Shown: positions 1-11,815, counted from the stretch's first letter. The stretch is 64,000 nucleotides of DNA from Vibrio zhanjiangensis (GCF_030161235.1 NZ_BSPW01000024.1:186001-250000), one strand, 5' to 3'. Notes: generated by a model not told the origin, from the sequence alone. Numbers and translations: made by a program.

Positions 1-1
1 G

Positions 2-1864
<1,863 letters not shown>

Positions 1865-1881
1865 TGCTGGCTATTCTAAAT

Positions 1882-1914
1882 AAAAAAACCGCCGAACTGA
1901 TCGGCGGTTTTTTA
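1882..1914 (+). terminator. Rho-independent terminator after icd
   Basis: A perfect 7-bp stem CCGCCGA/TCGGCGG with a 5-nt loop is flanked by an A run on the left and a T run on the right. It could act in both directions, serving icd from the left and cspD (ending at 1959 on the minus strand) from the right. Confidence 0.9.
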
Positions 1915-1958
1915 TTTCTGACACCTCTAGGTGTCTGTAAGTGAAATCTAGCAGCGAA

Positions 1959-2180
1959 TTATTTAATGGCTTGAGCTTCAACAGGAACCACTGAGCTAGC
2001 ATGGTATCCTTTCGGGCCTTCCTCCACTTCAAACGTTACTTGTTGGCCTGCTTTCAGTGTGCGATACCCATCCATTTTTATTGTGGAATAATGGGCGAAT
2101 ACATCGCCATCTTCCCCTTCTGGACAAATAAAACCAAATCCTTTGGCATTGTTAAACCATTTTACTGTGCCTGTAGCCAT
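1959..2180 (-). CDS. cspD: Cold-shock-domain protein, CspD type
   Basis: A 73-residue single cold-shock domain that binds single-stranded nucleic acid. The RNP1-like KGFGFICPE and RNP2-like DVFAHYS motifs are both intact, and the sequence tracks CspD ([14 protein letters not shown], then [10 protein letters not shown]) more than CspA. The frame can be opened 3 codons earlier at 2189, but then the GAGGG ribosome site would touch the start codon; from the ATG at 2180 the same GAGGG sits 9 nt away, so I chose 2180. CspD in E. coli is a stationary-phase inhibitor of replication. It is divergent from clpS, the same neighbourhood as in E. coli. Confidence 0.9.
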   Translation of the reverse strand: MATGTVKWFNNAKGFGFICPEGEDGDVFAHYSTIKMDGYRTLKAGQQVTFEVEEGPKGYHASSVVPVEAQAIK

Positions 2181-2646
2181 GCTATACATCCCTCATGCAT
2201 ATTGTTACTGAAGTTGTGTGATTACACGAACAATCCGTGTGTAAACATATCAGTGAATAATCATTCAGCCGCTGCTAAATTTCCAGTCACTATTTGACCA
2301 ATGTAGTCAATGCTTGGGAGCAGTCAATAGAGAAAACCTCTTGGACTGTGCATATTTGTAAACAAGTCACCTTTATCGTTTGCGTTCTTGCAACTGTTTT
2401 CACTATGCATTGGGTGTTTTATAATAGAGATATTGGTTTTTGGTTTCTTTTTAATCAATTAGATAGATAAATTTGCTAGATAGAAATCTTTTATTTGCAG
2501 CGATACAATTGCTGCATTAGTCTCTAAGTAAGGGCAAAATTTGCTTGGCTCAATTTAGCCTTACTAATAGGAGCTAGATCTAAATTTTAAACGCATTGAA
2601 GTGTTAAAATTGTATATAAGGGACGTTGTTTTAAACGTAAAGTGTC
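2181..2646. promoter_or_regulatory. cspD-clpS divergent intergenic region
   Basis: This 466-bp AT-rich gap must hold the promoters of cspD and clpS. The one clear symmetric element is ACACG-N7-CGTGT at 2224-2240, close to the cspD start, which could be an operator. No regulator can be named from the sequence. No small ORF with a ribosome site was found here. Confidence 0.35.
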
Positions 2647-2967
2647 ATGAGCAAGCATTTTGAATGGGTTTCTCCAGACCAGGACTTACTGGAGCTAGAA
2701 AAGACCAAGGTGTCACCACCATCGAGGTACAACGTTGTTTTGAATAACGACGATTACACACCGATGGACTTTGTAATTGAAATTCTAGAGCGTTTTTTTT
2801 CGATGGATATAGACAAAGCGACACAAATTATGCTCAAGGTGCATTACGAGGGTAAAGCGATTTGTGGCACGTATACTGCAGAAGTCGCAGAAACAAAAGT
2901 AGCGCAAGTTACAATGTATTCTCAGGAAAACGAGCATCCCTTGCTTTGTACAATGGAGCAAGTGTAA
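2647..2967 (+). CDS. clpS: ATP-dependent Clp protease adaptor ClpS
   Basis: A 106-residue cytoplasmic adaptor that delivers N-degron substrates to ClpA. The core [15 protein letters not shown] near residues 35-49, HYEGKAICG near residues 73-81 and the ETKV segment are the conserved ClpS surfaces for N-degron and ClpA binding. Length equals the E. coli protein. There is no strong ribosome site before the ATG (a GGGAC lies about 20 nt upstream), so initiation may be weak. clpA starts 41 nt downstream and the pair is a conserved operon. Confidence 0.96.
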   Translation: MSKHFEWVSPDQDLLELEKTKVSPPSRYNVVLNNDDYTPMDFVIEILERFFSMDIDKATQIMLKVHYEGKAICGTYTAEVAETKVAQVTMYSQENEHPLLCTMEQV

Positions 2968-3008
2968 AGCTTAACTAAGCAATTTAAGTTGCTGCAAAGG
3001 AGGTACTT

Positions 3009-5282
3009 ATGTTGAATAAAGAGTTAGAGTCGAGTCTCAACGGCGCATTCTCTCGCGCCAGAGACAAACGACATGAGTTCATGACTGTCGAGCACCTCCT
3101 GCTAGCATTGTTGGAAAATGATGCGGCCAGAGAGGCTCTACTGGCGTGTCAGGCGGATATTGATGCTTTGAGAAATGAGCTGGATATCTTTATTGATCAA
3201 ACAACCCCGTTGATCCCAGAGAATGATGAAACACGAGAAACTCAACCTACACTAAGCTTTCAGCGTGTGTTGCAACGAGCGGTTTTCCATGTGCAGTCAT
3301 CTGGGCGCAGTGAAGTGACTGGTGCGAATGTGCTCGTTGCCATTTTTAGTGAACAAGAATCTCACGCTGCATACCTGATGAAAAAAAATGATATTAGCCG
3401 TCTCGATATCGTCAACTTCATTTCTCATGGTATTACCAAAGCGTCTAGCTCGAGTGATGATTCATCTTCCTCTGATTCATTCAGTAGCAATGATAGTGCA
3501 GAAGAATCAGGCTCTGAAGAGCGTTTGGAGAGTTTCGCATCAAACCTAAACCTACTTGCTAAGCAAGGGCAAATTGACCCTCTCATCGGTCGAGACAAGG
3601 AGCTTGAACGCACAATACAAGTGCTGTGCCGTCGTCGAAAGAACAACCCTTTATTTGTTGGGGAAGCGGGAGTAGGAAAAACGGCCATTGCTGAAGGGTT
3701 AGCGTGGCGCATTGTTGAAGGTCTGGTTCCTGATATCATCAAAAAGAGTGTCATTTATTCTTTAGACATCGGTTCTTTGCTTGCGGGTACCAAATACCGT
3801 GGTGATTTTGAAAAGCGTTTTAAAGCGATTTTGAAACAGCTCGAGAAAGAAGACGATGCAATACTCTTCATTGATGAAATTCATACCATAATCGGTGCAG
3901 GAGCCGCGTCTGGTGGACAGGTTGACGCTGCAAACTTGATAAAACCTTTGCTCAGCAGCGGTAAGTTACGTTGTATTGGTTCGACCACGTATCAAGAATA
4001 CAGTAATATTTTTGACAAAGAGCGAGCACTTTCTCGCCGCTTCCAGAAAATCGATATCGTCGAGCCATCACTAGACGACACGACAAAGATCTTAATGGGT
4101 TTAAAATCCAAGTATGAAGCGCACCACGAGGTTCGTTACACCAATAAGGCGCTTCGTGCAGCCGTTGAGCTTTCTGCAAAATACATCAATGAACGTCATT
4201 TGCCGGATAAAGCTATTGACGTGATCGATGAAGCAGGCGCTCGCCACCGTCTTGCGCCAGCAAGTCGCCGTAAGAAAACCGTCGGTGTCGCTGACATAGA
4301 AGCGATGGTTGCCAAAATGGCACGGATCCCAGAGAAGTCGGTATCTTCCTCTGACAAAGAGATTCTGCAAAATCTTGATGAAAAGATGAAGATGTTGGTC
4401 TTTGGCCAAGATGATGCCATTGATGTGTTGAGTGAGGCGATTAAACTAACTCGTGCAGGCCTAGGTGCAGACAATAAACCTGTAGGTTCGTTCCTGTTCG
4501 CAGGTCCAACGGGTGTTGGTAAAACAGAAGTGACGGTTCAGCTGTCTAAGCTAATGGGAATAGAATTGCTGCGTTTCGATATGTCTGAATATGGTGAACG
4601 ACATTCTGTTAGCCGTTTGATCGGTGCACCTCCAGGTTATGTTGGCTATGATCAAGGAGGTTTGCTAACAGATGCTGTTATTAAACATCCACATTCAGTG
4701 GTATTGCTCGATGAGATAGAGAAAGCCCATCCCGACATTTTTAACCTCTTATTGCAAGTGATGGACAACGGCACTCTAACAGACAATAACGGACGCAAAG
4801 CTGATTTTCGCAATGTTATTCTTGTTATGACAACCAATGCGGGAGTACAGGAAACGGTTAAGAAATCGATTGGCTTAATTCAGCAAGATCACAGCCATGA
4901 TGCGATGTCAGAAATCAAGAAGGTGTTCACTCCTGAGTTTCGTAACCGTTTAGATAATGTTATTTGGTTCAATAGCCTAGATGAGACGGTCATTCATCAA
5001 GTGGTTGATAAGTTCATAGTTGAACTTCAAGCACAGTTGGATGCTAGAGGTGTTTCACTGGAAGTATCCGATAAAGCTCGCCATTGGTTAGCTATAAAAG
5101 GCTACGACAAAGCCATGGGAGCGAGACCTATGGGGCGTGTTATTCAAGAGCAACTTAAAAAACCGCTAGCGAATGAGCTACTATTCGGTGCCCTAGTAAA
5201 TGGTGGTACCGTTAAAGTTGACTTGAGAAAAGATGAGCTTAAGTTTAAGTATCCAAGTCAAAAGGAAGTGGCTATCCATTGA
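3009..5282 (+). CDS. clpA: ATP-dependent Clp protease ATP-binding subunit ClpA
   Basis: A 757-residue AAA+ unfoldase that feeds substrates into ClpP. It has an N-terminal repeat domain (about 1-145), a serine/aspartate-rich linker (about 145-170), AAA module 1 with Walker A GEAGVGKT near residue 218 and Walker [10 protein letters not shown], and AAA module 2 with Walker A GPTGVGKT near residue 499. The IGL tripeptide in VKKSIGLIQ is the ClpP-docking loop. The start has a very strong AAAGGAGG site. It is cotranscribed with clpS and ends just before a strong terminator. Confidence 0.97.
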   Translation: MLNKELESSLNGAFSRARDKRHEFMTVEHLLLALLENDAAREALLACQADIDALRNELDIFIDQTTPLIPENDETRETQPTLSFQRVLQRAVFHVQSSGRSEVTGANVLVAIFSEQESHAAYLMKKNDISRLDIVNFISHGITKASSSSDDSSSSDSFSSNDSAEESGSEERLESFASNLNLLAKQGQIDPLIGRDKELERTIQVLCRRRKNNPLFVGEAGVGKTAIAEGLAWRIVEGLVPDIIKKSVIYSLDIGSLLAGTKYRGDFEKRFKAILKQLEKEDDAILFIDEIHTIIGAGAASGGQVDAANLIKPLLSSGKLRCIGSTTYQEYSNIFDKERALSRRFQKIDIVEPSLDDTTKILMGLKSKYEAHHEVRYTNKALRAAVELSAKYINERHLPDKAIDVIDEAGARHRLAPASRRKKTVGVADIEAMVAKMARIPEKSVSSSDKEILQNLDEKMKMLVFGQDDAIDVLSEAIKLTRAGLGADNKPVGSFLFAGPTGVGKTEVTVQLSKLMGIELLRFDMSEYGERHSVSRLIGAPPGYVGYDQGGLLTDAVIKHPHSVVLLDEIEKAHPDIFNLLLQVMDNGTLTDNNGRKADFRNVILVMTTNAGVQETVKKSIGLIQQDHSHDAMSEIKKVFTPEFRNRLDNVIWFNSLDETVIHQVVDKFIVELQAQLDARGVSLEVSDKARHWLAIKGYDKAMGARPMGRVIQEQLKKPLANELLFGALVNGGTVKVDLRKDELKFKYPSQKEVAIH

Positions 5283-5303
5283 TGTAGCATGTTTGTGCGT
5301 AGC

Positions 5304-5335
5304 AAAAAATAGGGTGTTTATACACCCTATTTTTT
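5304..5335 (+). terminator. Terminator between clpA and the convergent SDR gene
   Basis: AGGGTGT-TTAT-ACACCCT extended by AT pairs gives a 14-bp stem with A and T runs on the two sides, so it can stop transcription from both directions. Confidence 0.9.
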
Positions 5336-5371
5336 CGAAACATGTATTTTCTGCCGACAAAATAGAGCAAC

Positions 5372-6202
5372 TTAAACAAGCTCTAAGGTATGGCAATAGT
5401 GGAATTTATATCCTAATTCTTGCAGGTGAACTGCGAGAATCTGTTTATCGTTGTCAGTGACTAATGGCGGTAAAGTCTCTTCAGATTGAGCACTATCGAG
5501 TGCGGCTTGGTAAAACTCGGCTTTATTGACTGTGTTTGGTGTCGTCGCGTTAACTATTGTGCTGTGTTGGAGCGCGGTGACAAAGCTGATCGCGCCGATA
5601 GCATCAGTAAGATGTAGCATATTGGCGGGTGCGGTTGAGCTAACCTGCTTCATTTTGCTAATAAACCGGCTAGGGTGACGATTTGGGCCAACGAGGCCGC
5701 TGCAACGCACAATGCCATAGCTGATTCCTGAATCGATGACGTGTTGCTCGGCTTGGAGCATCACGACGGCTTTGTGATCAAAATCCATACTCCCAATGGC
5801 TTTAGATAGGGAAGCGTCATCCTCTACCATAGGCTTTGCTATGTTAGGGTAAACGCTGGTTGAGCTTACCATTATGACTTTTTCTATACTCGCAGCCTTA
5901 CATGCTTGGGTGAGCTTATCCCAGTTAATGGCATAGCCATCGCCACTACCGCTCCTAAACCCAGGCGGAAAACAGCCGATGACAATCTTTGCCTCTGTAC
6001 TTTCTATTGTCTTTATGATATGAGACAAGTCACTTTGCAGATCGAGCTGTATGGCATTGAGTTGTGGAGTATTTGTTTTAGATACCCCAACTTCAGTAGT
6101 ATGACTAACGGCTACCTTGTGGCCGATAGTTTGTAGGTAGTGAGCGAGTGGTTTTCCCAGCCACCCACCACCGATAATTAATATGCTTTTCAAGTTCTTC
6201 AC
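5372..6202 (-). CDS. NAD(P)-binding SDR/epimerase-family protein, YeeZ-like
   Basis: A 276-residue cytoplasmic protein of the extended short-chain dehydrogenase fold. The Rossmann motif GGGWLGKPLA lies at about residues 11-20, and a VMVSSTSVYP-like strand typical of NAD-dependent epimerases lies near residues 105-118. The usual YxxxK active-site pair is not evident (FDHKAV occupies that area), as in YeeZ-type proteins whose substrate is unknown. The start is GTG with only a weak upstream purine stretch, so the exact start is uncertain. It converges on clpA and appears monocistronic. Confidence 0.75.
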   Translation of the reverse strand: MKNLKSILIIGGGWLGKPLAHYLQTIGHKVAVSHTTEVGVSKTNTPQLNAIQLDLQSDLSHIIKTIESTEAKIVIGCFPPGFRSGSGDGYAINWDKLTQACKAASIEKVIMVSSTSVYPNIAKPMVEDDASLSKAIGSMDFDHKAVVMLQAEQHVIDSGISYGIVRCSGLVGPNRHPSRFISKMKQVSSTAPANMLHLTDAIGAISFVTALQHSTIVNATTPNTVNKAEFYQAALDSAQSEETLPPLVTDNDKQILAVHLQELGYKFHYCHTLELV

Positions 6203-6288
6203 ATCTTTTGTTGTGGTGCGGCATAGTAACTATCTAAAAGATTTATCAAAGAATCAACCGTAGTTTTTTTAAGTTTTTATGGACTTTC

Positions 6289-6522
6289 TTAACTAGAGAG
6301 CACTCTGAGTACTTTATCGGCATGTTCCGCCACTTCAATACCTTCGTCTGTGAGATACCCACCATCGGGAAGAGTACATAACCCTTTGTTGTAAAGTCTG
6401 CCCACAGCGGCTTGCATTTCGTCTGTTGCGTCTTGGTGGACTTTAATGCCCGTCGCTGTACTTCTGAGATCAAATTGGAGTAACAAATTGAGTTCGGCAA
6501 TTTTGTCTGTGGTGTATTTCAT
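6289..6522 (-). CDS. Small TIGR02647-type protein
   Basis: A 77-residue soluble protein that resembles the TIGR02647 family of gammaproteobacteria, a group of unknown function that may be winged-helix-like (LLLQFDLRSTATGIKVH, then GYLTDEGIEVAEH). The frame opens further upstream at 6555, but a GGAGAG ribosome site sits 7 nt before the ATG at 6522, which decides the start. No partner gene is evident. Confidence 0.65.
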   Translation of the reverse strand: MKYTTDKIAELNLLLQFDLRSTATGIKVHQDATDEMQAAVGRLYNKGLCTLPDGGYLTDEGIEVAEHADKVLRVLSS

Positions 6523-6804
6523 TAATGTTCTCTCCGTAAAAATGGAACATAACAACCATATTCTTTGTACTGATACTGGGCAACCTAATGAGGAAAAAAA
6601 TGTTATCTATCGCTGAATATTGGCAGCTTTTCGACGGAAAGTAGCGATAGCTTTGATACTTAATTGGTATCATATTAATTTTGCGTATGTGTATAGGCTC
6701 AAATGTCATATTTTTGCTTGTTAATATGAAAATTAGGTCTTGAAAATCACCTCAATAACGGTGATCATCCGCCGCCATAAAACCACATATTTAAAGATGT
6801 CTTT
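6523..6804. promoter_or_regulatory. Divergent promoter region upstream of focA with three inverted repeats
   Basis: The 282-bp region before focA holds CTATCGCT (6607-6614) / AGCGATAG (6643-6650), TGATAC-N7-GTATCA (6654-6672) and ATCACC-N8-GGTGAT (6746-6765). The last two are spaced like dimeric-regulator sites. None matches the FNR consensus, although focA-type genes are often anaerobically controlled. Assignment to a regulator is not possible by eye. Confidence 0.35.
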
Positions 6805-7650
6805 ATGATGAACTTGAACCACTTTGATTCTTTGTTACCTCCACAGATGGCAGAACGTGCAGCAGAAATTGGTGTCGGTAAGGTGACCAAAGATCCCATT
6901 AAGTCGTTTCTCTTGGCTATCTCGGCTGGAATCCATATTGGTATTGCGTTTGTATTTTATACCATAGTGACCACAGGGGCCGCAGAGCTACCATGGGGAA
7001 TGACAAGGTTTGTTGGTGGGCTAGCATTTAGCTTAGGCCTCATACTTGTTGTTGTGACCGGTGGAGAGTTATTCACCAGCTCTGTTTTGACTTTAGTTGC
7101 GCGAGCCAGTGGAAAAATTAGTTGGAAAATGCTGATTAAAAACTGGTTAGTAGTATACAGTGGCAATCTTGTTGGAGCGTTACTTTTGGTCGCGTGTATG
7201 CTGCTCACCAAGCAGTACATGTTTGACAACGGACAAGTTGGACTCAATGCCATGGCTATTTCACAGCATAAATTACATCATGACTTTATTTCAGCCGTTG
7301 CACTCGGCATTATGTGTAACGTATTAGTATGTATTGCTGTGTGGATGACATTTAGTGGACGAACATTGACTGATAAAATCGTTGTTATGATTTTACCCGT
7401 TGCCATGTTTGTCTCTGCGGGTTTCGAGCATTGCATTGCGAACATGTTTCAAGTTCCAATGGCGATTGGGATAAAGTTCTTTGCGCCGGCAGAGTTTTGG
7501 CAAATCACAGGAGCAAATATATCTGACTATGCAGATTTGACCCTGATGAATTTTGTGACCAGCAACTTAATACCGGTGACTCTGGGGAACATCATCGGTG
7601 GTGGGATTTTTGTAGGCATGTGGTATTGGATGATTTATTTGAAAGATTAA
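6805..7650 (+). CDS. focA: Formate/nitrite-family channel, FocA-like
   Basis: A 281-residue inner-membrane pentameric FNT channel carrying formate across the membrane. Six hydrophobic helices are visible. The omega-loop segment GGELFTSSVL (about residues 87-96) and the central AGFEHCIANMF (about 210-220), which contains the conserved pore His, mark the family. It closely resembles FocA rather than NirC in length. Two ATGs are adjacent (6805 and 6808) and no strong ribosome site decides between them. No pfl gene is adjacent, unlike the focA-pflB arrangement of E. coli. Confidence 0.88.
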   Translation: MMNLNHFDSLLPPQMAERAAEIGVGKVTKDPIKSFLLAISAGIHIGIAFVFYTIVTTGAAELPWGMTRFVGGLAFSLGLILVVVTGGELFTSSVLTLVARASGKISWKMLIKNWLVVYSGNLVGALLLVACMLLTKQYMFDNGQVGLNAMAISQHKLHHDFISAVALGIMCNVLVCIAVWMTFSGRTLTDKIVVMILPVAMFVSAGFEHCIANMFQVPMAIGIKFFAPAEFWQITGANISDYADLTLMNFVTSNLIPVTLGNIIGGGIFVGMWYWMIYLKD

Positions 7651-7744
7651 CAACCCTCTTCCATTGCTTGGCAGCATTTATCCATTCTCTTGTATAGCGT
7701 ACGCCTATTGCATCAACAGCCCACTTATCCTTAAAGCGATGACA

Positions 7745-7773
7745 TGGTTATCCACAGATTCTGTGGATAACCA
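7745..7773. repeat. 29-bp palindrome of two inverted perfect DnaA boxes
   Basis: A 13-bp perfect inverted repeat around an ATT centre carries TTATCCACA at 7748-7756 and its reverse complement at 7762-7770, each a perfect match to the DnaA box TTATNCACA. It lies between the convergent stops of focA and fetB, so it may simply be a bidirectional terminator hairpin, although it has no T tract. Confidence 0.7.
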
Positions 7774-7786
7774 ATCAGACCGATGA

Positions 7787-8581
7787 CTAAGGCTTAGGGA
7801 TAACCAATATTTTGCCCTCTTTGCTGATGCAATGATGTATTGTCAAAGTGAGGGTTAGGCTCAAAGATATCGACAATGCCACAAATATGGCGATCATGAT
7901 CAGAAGCTGATATTTGATCGCTATAATAGGGCTCGCTCCTCCCAATATTTGTCCTGTCATCATACCTGGCAGAGTCACTAACCCAGTTGTGGCCATAGTG
8001 GCTAAAGATGGTGCCAGTGATTTCCTGATTGCTTCAGTAACAAAGGACTGCGTTGCAAATTTTGAAGAAGCTCCTAACGCTATTGCAGCTTCATACTCGC
8101 TGTAACGTGAATCGATGGAAGTAAACAGGTTCTGTAGTGCCACAATATTTCCGCTGAGCGAGTTCCCAAGTAACATTCCAGCTAGTGGAATTATGTATTG
8201 AGCGTTGAATAGTGGTTTTGGTTTTATAACCAGCACGGATAGTACTGCTAACATTGGAAGTAAGCTACAAAGTAAACTTGTAGTGACAGGATACATCAAT
8301 CTTTTATAGGGGAGATTAGCCTTATTAATGATTGAACTTGCCCCAACTAAAGTCATGAGTATGAGCCAAGTAATATTGACTAAAACACTGTTTAATTTAA
8401 ACAAATACTCTAGATAAATGCCTACTAATAACAGTTGAATGGTCATTCTTAGAATGCTGGTAAAAGTATCTCGTCCAATATTAAGGTTGAAATGACGACT
8501 GATATAGAGAGGAATTGCGAGAGTGGAAAAAAACAGCGCAAGAAGCGACCACGGTATATCTATCACACCACTATTGTTCAT
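7787..8581 (-). CDS. fetB: UPF0014-family ABC permease, FetB/YbbM-like
   Basis: A 264-residue inner-membrane permease with about seven hydrophobic segments. Hallmarks are the LRMTIQLLLVGIYLEYLF segment near residues 45-62 and the conserved TLPGMMTGQILGGASP block near residues 202-217. In E. coli FetB works with the ATPase FetA in iron homeostasis. Here no ATPase gene adjoins it on either side, so the partner must be elsewhere or lost. The ATG has an AAAGGAT site 6 nt upstream. Confidence 0.82.
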   Translation of the reverse strand: MNNSGVIDIPWSLLALFFSTLAIPLYISRHFNLNIGRDTFTSILRMTIQLLLVGIYLEYLFKLNSVLVNITWLILMTLVGASSIINKANLPYKRLMYPVTTSLLCSLLPMLAVLSVLVIKPKPLFNAQYIIPLAGMLLGNSLSGNIVALQNLFTSIDSRYSEYEAAIALGASSKFATQSFVTEAIRKSLAPSLATMATTGLVTLPGMMTGQILGGASPIIAIKYQLLIMIAIFVALSISLSLTLTLTIHHCISKEGKILVIPKP

Positions 8582-8778
8582 GCAGAATCCTTTGGGTAAA
8601 TACTTTTCTAATCGATGTTTTATCTCAAACTTAACATTGTTCTAGACAAGTGATACATGCAACAGCTTAGTCTATGTTATTGAAGAAAAACACCAGTGTT
8701 TACCCTAGAAAATAGACAGGAAAAATGAAGTAACCTAACTTCAATAGATAAGCATAGGAAACTTATGGGGAATCCCAC

Positions 8779-10515
8779 ATGTCGTTTTCAGTCACCTTGG
8801 AGAACGGCCTTAGTCTGCGAGTGAGGGATATTAACTTGCAGGCTGAACTTAAAGGAAATGAGATAAAGTTTGCGTATCAAGGATTAAGCAACGATCCAAT
8901 TGGTAGCGGATACGTGTTGGCGATCACTGAATTTGCCTTTGATCGTAATGCCGTGCTGTTAGGTGACGGATTTCAAATGTGTAGCCAAACGACGGGAACT
9001 ATCGAAACTCCCATGGATGTAGGTAGATATTCGGAGCAGTCAGCCCCCTACCGACTTTATTCTTCTTCATCAGCCAAACGTTATTACAATTACCTGTTGG
9101 TGGAGGAAATGTCAGGTTATACCTTGTTCGGTTTTACCTCCTGTTATCGCTTTTCTGGTTATTTTGAATTAGTCGAAGTAGAGCAGCAACATTGGGTTAA
9201 AATTTGCTTAGATGGTGAAGATACGTATCCACAAGATTGGTCATCCAACCAACTTGAATCAATGGTTATTTTGCAAGGAGACTCATTAAATCAACTCTAT
9301 TTTGAGTATGCGCATTTTATTTCTCTTCACCATGCTCCAAAACTAGGAGCCAAAAAGCAATCACCTATTGGCTGGTGTTCATGGTATGCCTACAATGAGA
9401 ATCTCTCACAAGAGCTAATAGTTGCAAATCTTAACCAGATGACAGGAAGTCTTGAAGCGCTGGATTACGTGATGATTGATGATGGATACCAAAGATATAT
9501 GGGTGACTGGTTAATGCCTTCATCTTTGTTTCCCCGCGGTATAAAACCATTAGCTCATGATATTAAGCGTTGTGGAAAAAAAACGGCAATATGGTTAGCT
9601 CCATTTATCGTCCAAGAAGAGTCGGAGATTTTTCGTAACCACAAAGATTGGTTGGTTACGCATCAAGACGGATCGCCACTTAAGGCTGAAGAAGTGACGT
9701 ATGGTGGCTGGCGCTGTACGCCCTGGTATATTTTGGATGCCACTAATCCAGATGTTCATGAGCACCTCATCAACATAATGACGGTCATGCGCAAAGATTG
9801 GGGTATTGAGCTCTTTAAATTAGATGCGTTATTTTGGGGAGCGTTAAAAGGTACCCGTGAACAAAATGGGATTACGGGAGTAGAAGCCTACCGCATGGGT
9901 ATGAGTGCGATTAATCAAGGCGCAGGTAGTGCACTAGTGCTGGGTTGTAATGCTCCTTTTTGGCCGTCATTAGGACTGGTTGATGCTATGCGAGTGTCAG
10001 ATGACGTTGAGCGTAATGGTCAGCGATTTATTCAGATTGCCCGCGAGACATTTTTCCGCAGTTGGCAACATAGAAAACTTTGGCAAGTTGATCCAGATTG
10101 CGCCACTTTAATATCTTTGTCTAATAAGGCCATAGAATCGCACTACCTTGAATTTCATCGTAATGTGTTACTGGCTTGTGGCGGTATTTTAATGTCGGGA
10201 GATCCACTCAACCACATATCCCATTTTGCCAAAAGTACGCTGTCACGCCTTTTTGTGCGTCACAAGCATAACCAAAATTCGGCGCGGTTTTCGTCTCTGT
10301 CTCTTGATCACGCCTATTTGAAAATGAATGATAAAAGTGATCTGCATTGCCTGTTTAATTTTGATTCCTCGATTCGAGTTATGTGTTTGACGTCTCGTAT
10401 AGCGGTAGATTGGCATGACTATTGGAGTGGTGAAAAGCTAAACGATAAACCTGTTGATGTACTTGAAGTGAGTTTGCCGCCTAGAGCGAGTTTGGCCATT
10501 TTAACCAAGCGATGA
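8779..10515 (+). CDS. GH36-type alpha-galactosidase
   Basis: A 578-residue glycoside hydrolase predicted to release alpha-galactose from oligosaccharides. The GWCSWYAY block (near residue 198) and YVMIDDGYQ near residue 233 form the start of the barrel. The nucleophile is Asp349 in FKLDALFWG and the acid/base is Asp408 in MRVSDD, both in GH36 contexts. There is no signal peptide, so it acts in the cytoplasm. At 578 residues it is shorter than the about 710-residue classic GH36 enzymes, mainly at the N-terminal beta domain. No transporter or regulator is adjacent, so its substrate is inferred from the family only. Confidence 0.85.
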   Translation: MSFSVTLENGLSLRVRDINLQAELKGNEIKFAYQGLSNDPIGSGYVLAITEFAFDRNAVLLGDGFQMCSQTTGTIETPMDVGRYSEQSAPYRLYSSSSAKRYYNYLLVEEMSGYTLFGFTSCYRFSGYFELVEVEQQHWVKICLDGEDTYPQDWSSNQLESMVILQGDSLNQLYFEYAHFISLHHAPKLGAKKQSPIGWCSWYAYNENLSQELIVANLNQMTGSLEALDYVMIDDGYQRYMGDWLMPSSLFPRGIKPLAHDIKRCGKKTAIWLAPFIVQEESEIFRNHKDWLVTHQDGSPLKAEEVTYGGWRCTPWYILDATNPDVHEHLINIMTVMRKDWGIELFKLDALFWGALKGTREQNGITGVEAYRMGMSAINQGAGSALVLGCNAPFWPSLGLVDAMRVSDDVERNGQRFIQIARETFFRSWQHRKLWQVDPDCATLISLSNKAIESHYLEFHRNVLLACGGILMSGDPLNHISHFAKSTLSRLFVRHKHNQNSARFSSLSLDHAYLKMNDKSDLHCLFNFDSSIRVMCLTSRIAVDWHDYWSGEKLNDKPVDVLEVSLPPRASLAILTKR

Positions 10516-10588
10516 GAGTGGGCCTCGCTAATGTTTTTCTGCTGAGCTACTATACCGAGTGTTTTTACGAATAGGCTTCGCTAATGTT

Positions 10589-11110
10589 ATGTCGATTATC
10601 TTAGGTATTGATCCTGGCTCCAGAGTCACAGGTTATGGTGTAATCCGCCAAGTAGGGCGTCATCTACATTATTTGGGTAGTGGCTGTATCCGTACCTCAG
10701 AAAATGATTTGCCTGGCCGTCTTAAACAAATATACGCTGGTGTCACTGAAATCATTACCCAATTCCAACCTGATGTGTTTGCTATTGAACAAGTCTTCAT
10801 GGCTAGAAACGCTGATTCTGCGCTGAAGTTAGGGCAAGCGAGAGGCAGTGCAATAGTGGCTGCTGTCAATGCTGAACTTCCAGTCTATGAATATGCGGCT
10901 CGTTTGATTAAGCAAGCGGTAGTGGGAACTGGAGGAGCAGATAAAGATCAAGTTCAGCACATGGTGCAGTCCATTCTCAAACTGCCTGCGAAACCACAAT
11001 CCGATGCTGCAGATGCACTTGGCGCGGCGATATGCCATGCCAATACGAATAAGACGCTGGTTGCACTAGCAGGGCAAGCAGTCAGTGCACGAAGAGGGCG
11101 ATACCGTTAA
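10589..11110 (+). CDS. ruvC: Holliday junction resolvase RuvC
   Basis: A 173-residue endonuclease that cleaves Holliday junctions brought by Ruv[16 protein letters not shown] near the N-terminus carries the first acidic residue, FAIEQVF the second, and [10 protein letters not shown] the C-terminal pair. Length equals E. coli RuvC. The frame extends upstream to a GTG at 10559, but the ATG at 10589 gives the conserved N-terminus. A nearly repeated GCTAATGTT occurs at 10526 and 10580. ruvA follows after a hairpin. Confidence 0.96.
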   Translation: MSIILGIDPGSRVTGYGVIRQVGRHLHYLGSGCIRTSENDLPGRLKQIYAGVTEIITQFQPDVFAIEQVFMARNADSALKLGQARGSAIVAAVNAELPVYEYAARLIKQAVVGTGGADKDQVQHMVQSILKLPAKPQSDAADALGAAICHANTNKTLVALAGQAVSARRGRYR

Positions 11111-11130
11111 CTTCGTAGTATTCATACAAT

Positions 11131-11161
11131 AAAGAACTGGATAAACATCCAGTTCTTTATT
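11131..11161 (+). terminator. Hairpin between ruvC and ruvA
   Basis: AAAGAACTGGAT-AAAC-ATCCAGTTCTTT is a perfect 12-bp stem followed by a short T-rich stretch. It would end or attenuate ruvC transcription and implies a separate promoter for ruvAB. Confidence 0.8.
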
Positions 11162-11197
11162 ATTCTGTCATAAATCCATCGATAAAGAGTGTTGAAT

Positions 11198-11815
11198 GTG
11201 ATCGGACGTTTGCGTGGAATTTTACTGGAAAAACAACCCCCAGAGCTATTAATTGAGGTCAATGGTATTGGCTATGAAGTTCAAATGCCGATGAGCTGCT
11301 TTTATGAATTACCGCATGTAGGTGAAGAGGCAATTATTTATACACATTTTGTGGTTCGTGAAGATGCGCAGCTTTTATACGGATTCAATACGGTGAAAGA
11401 ACGCGCTTTGTTTAGAGAAGTCATAAAAGCGAATGGTGTTGGGCCCAAGTTGGGATTGGGCATACTCTCGGGGATGACGGCAAGTCAATTTGTATCCACG
11501 GTTGAACGCGAAGACATCTCTACGCTTGTGAAATTGCCAGGCGTTGGTAAAAAAACCGCTGAGCGACTCGTGGTAGAGATGAAAGACAGGCTCAAAGGGT
11601 GGGGAGCCGGAGACTTGTTTACTCCTTACACGGATGAGGCGCCAATAGACGCGATTGAACATAACAAAGTGAACAACGCTGAAGAAGAAGCAGTGAGTGC
11701 TTTGCTTGCACTTGGTTATAAACCGACTCAAGCTTCTAAGGTTATCTCCCAAGTGAAAACTCAGGACATGAGTAGCGAAGAGCTGATACGCGAAGCACTG
11801 AAGTCCATGGTTTAG
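11198..11815 (+). CDS. ruvA: Holliday junction DNA helicase subunit RuvA
   Basis: A 205-residue protein that binds four-way junctions and loads RuvB. It has an OB fold ([11 protein letters not shown]..), two helix-hairpin-helix motifs ([10 protein letters not shown] and [12 protein letters not shown]), and a C-terminal domain that contacts RuvB. The GTG at 11198 is chosen because it gives the conserved MIGRLRG N-terminus; earlier GTG and TTG codons at 11189 and 11192 do not. ruvB starts 20 nt after the stop. Confidence 0.95.
   Translation: MIGRLRGILLEKQPPELLIEVNGIGYEVQMPMSCFYELPHVGEEAIIYTHFVVREDAQLLYGFNTVKERALFREVIKANGVGPKLGLGILSGMTASQFVSTVEREDISTLVKLPGVGKKTAERLVVEMKDRLKGWGAGDLFTPYTDEAPIDAIEHNKVNNAEEEAVSALLALGYKPTQASKVISQVKTQDMSSEELIREALKSMV

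Noticed and set aside
2001-2297. Open frame antisense to cspD
   Set aside because: Shadow of a confident gene; no start signal.
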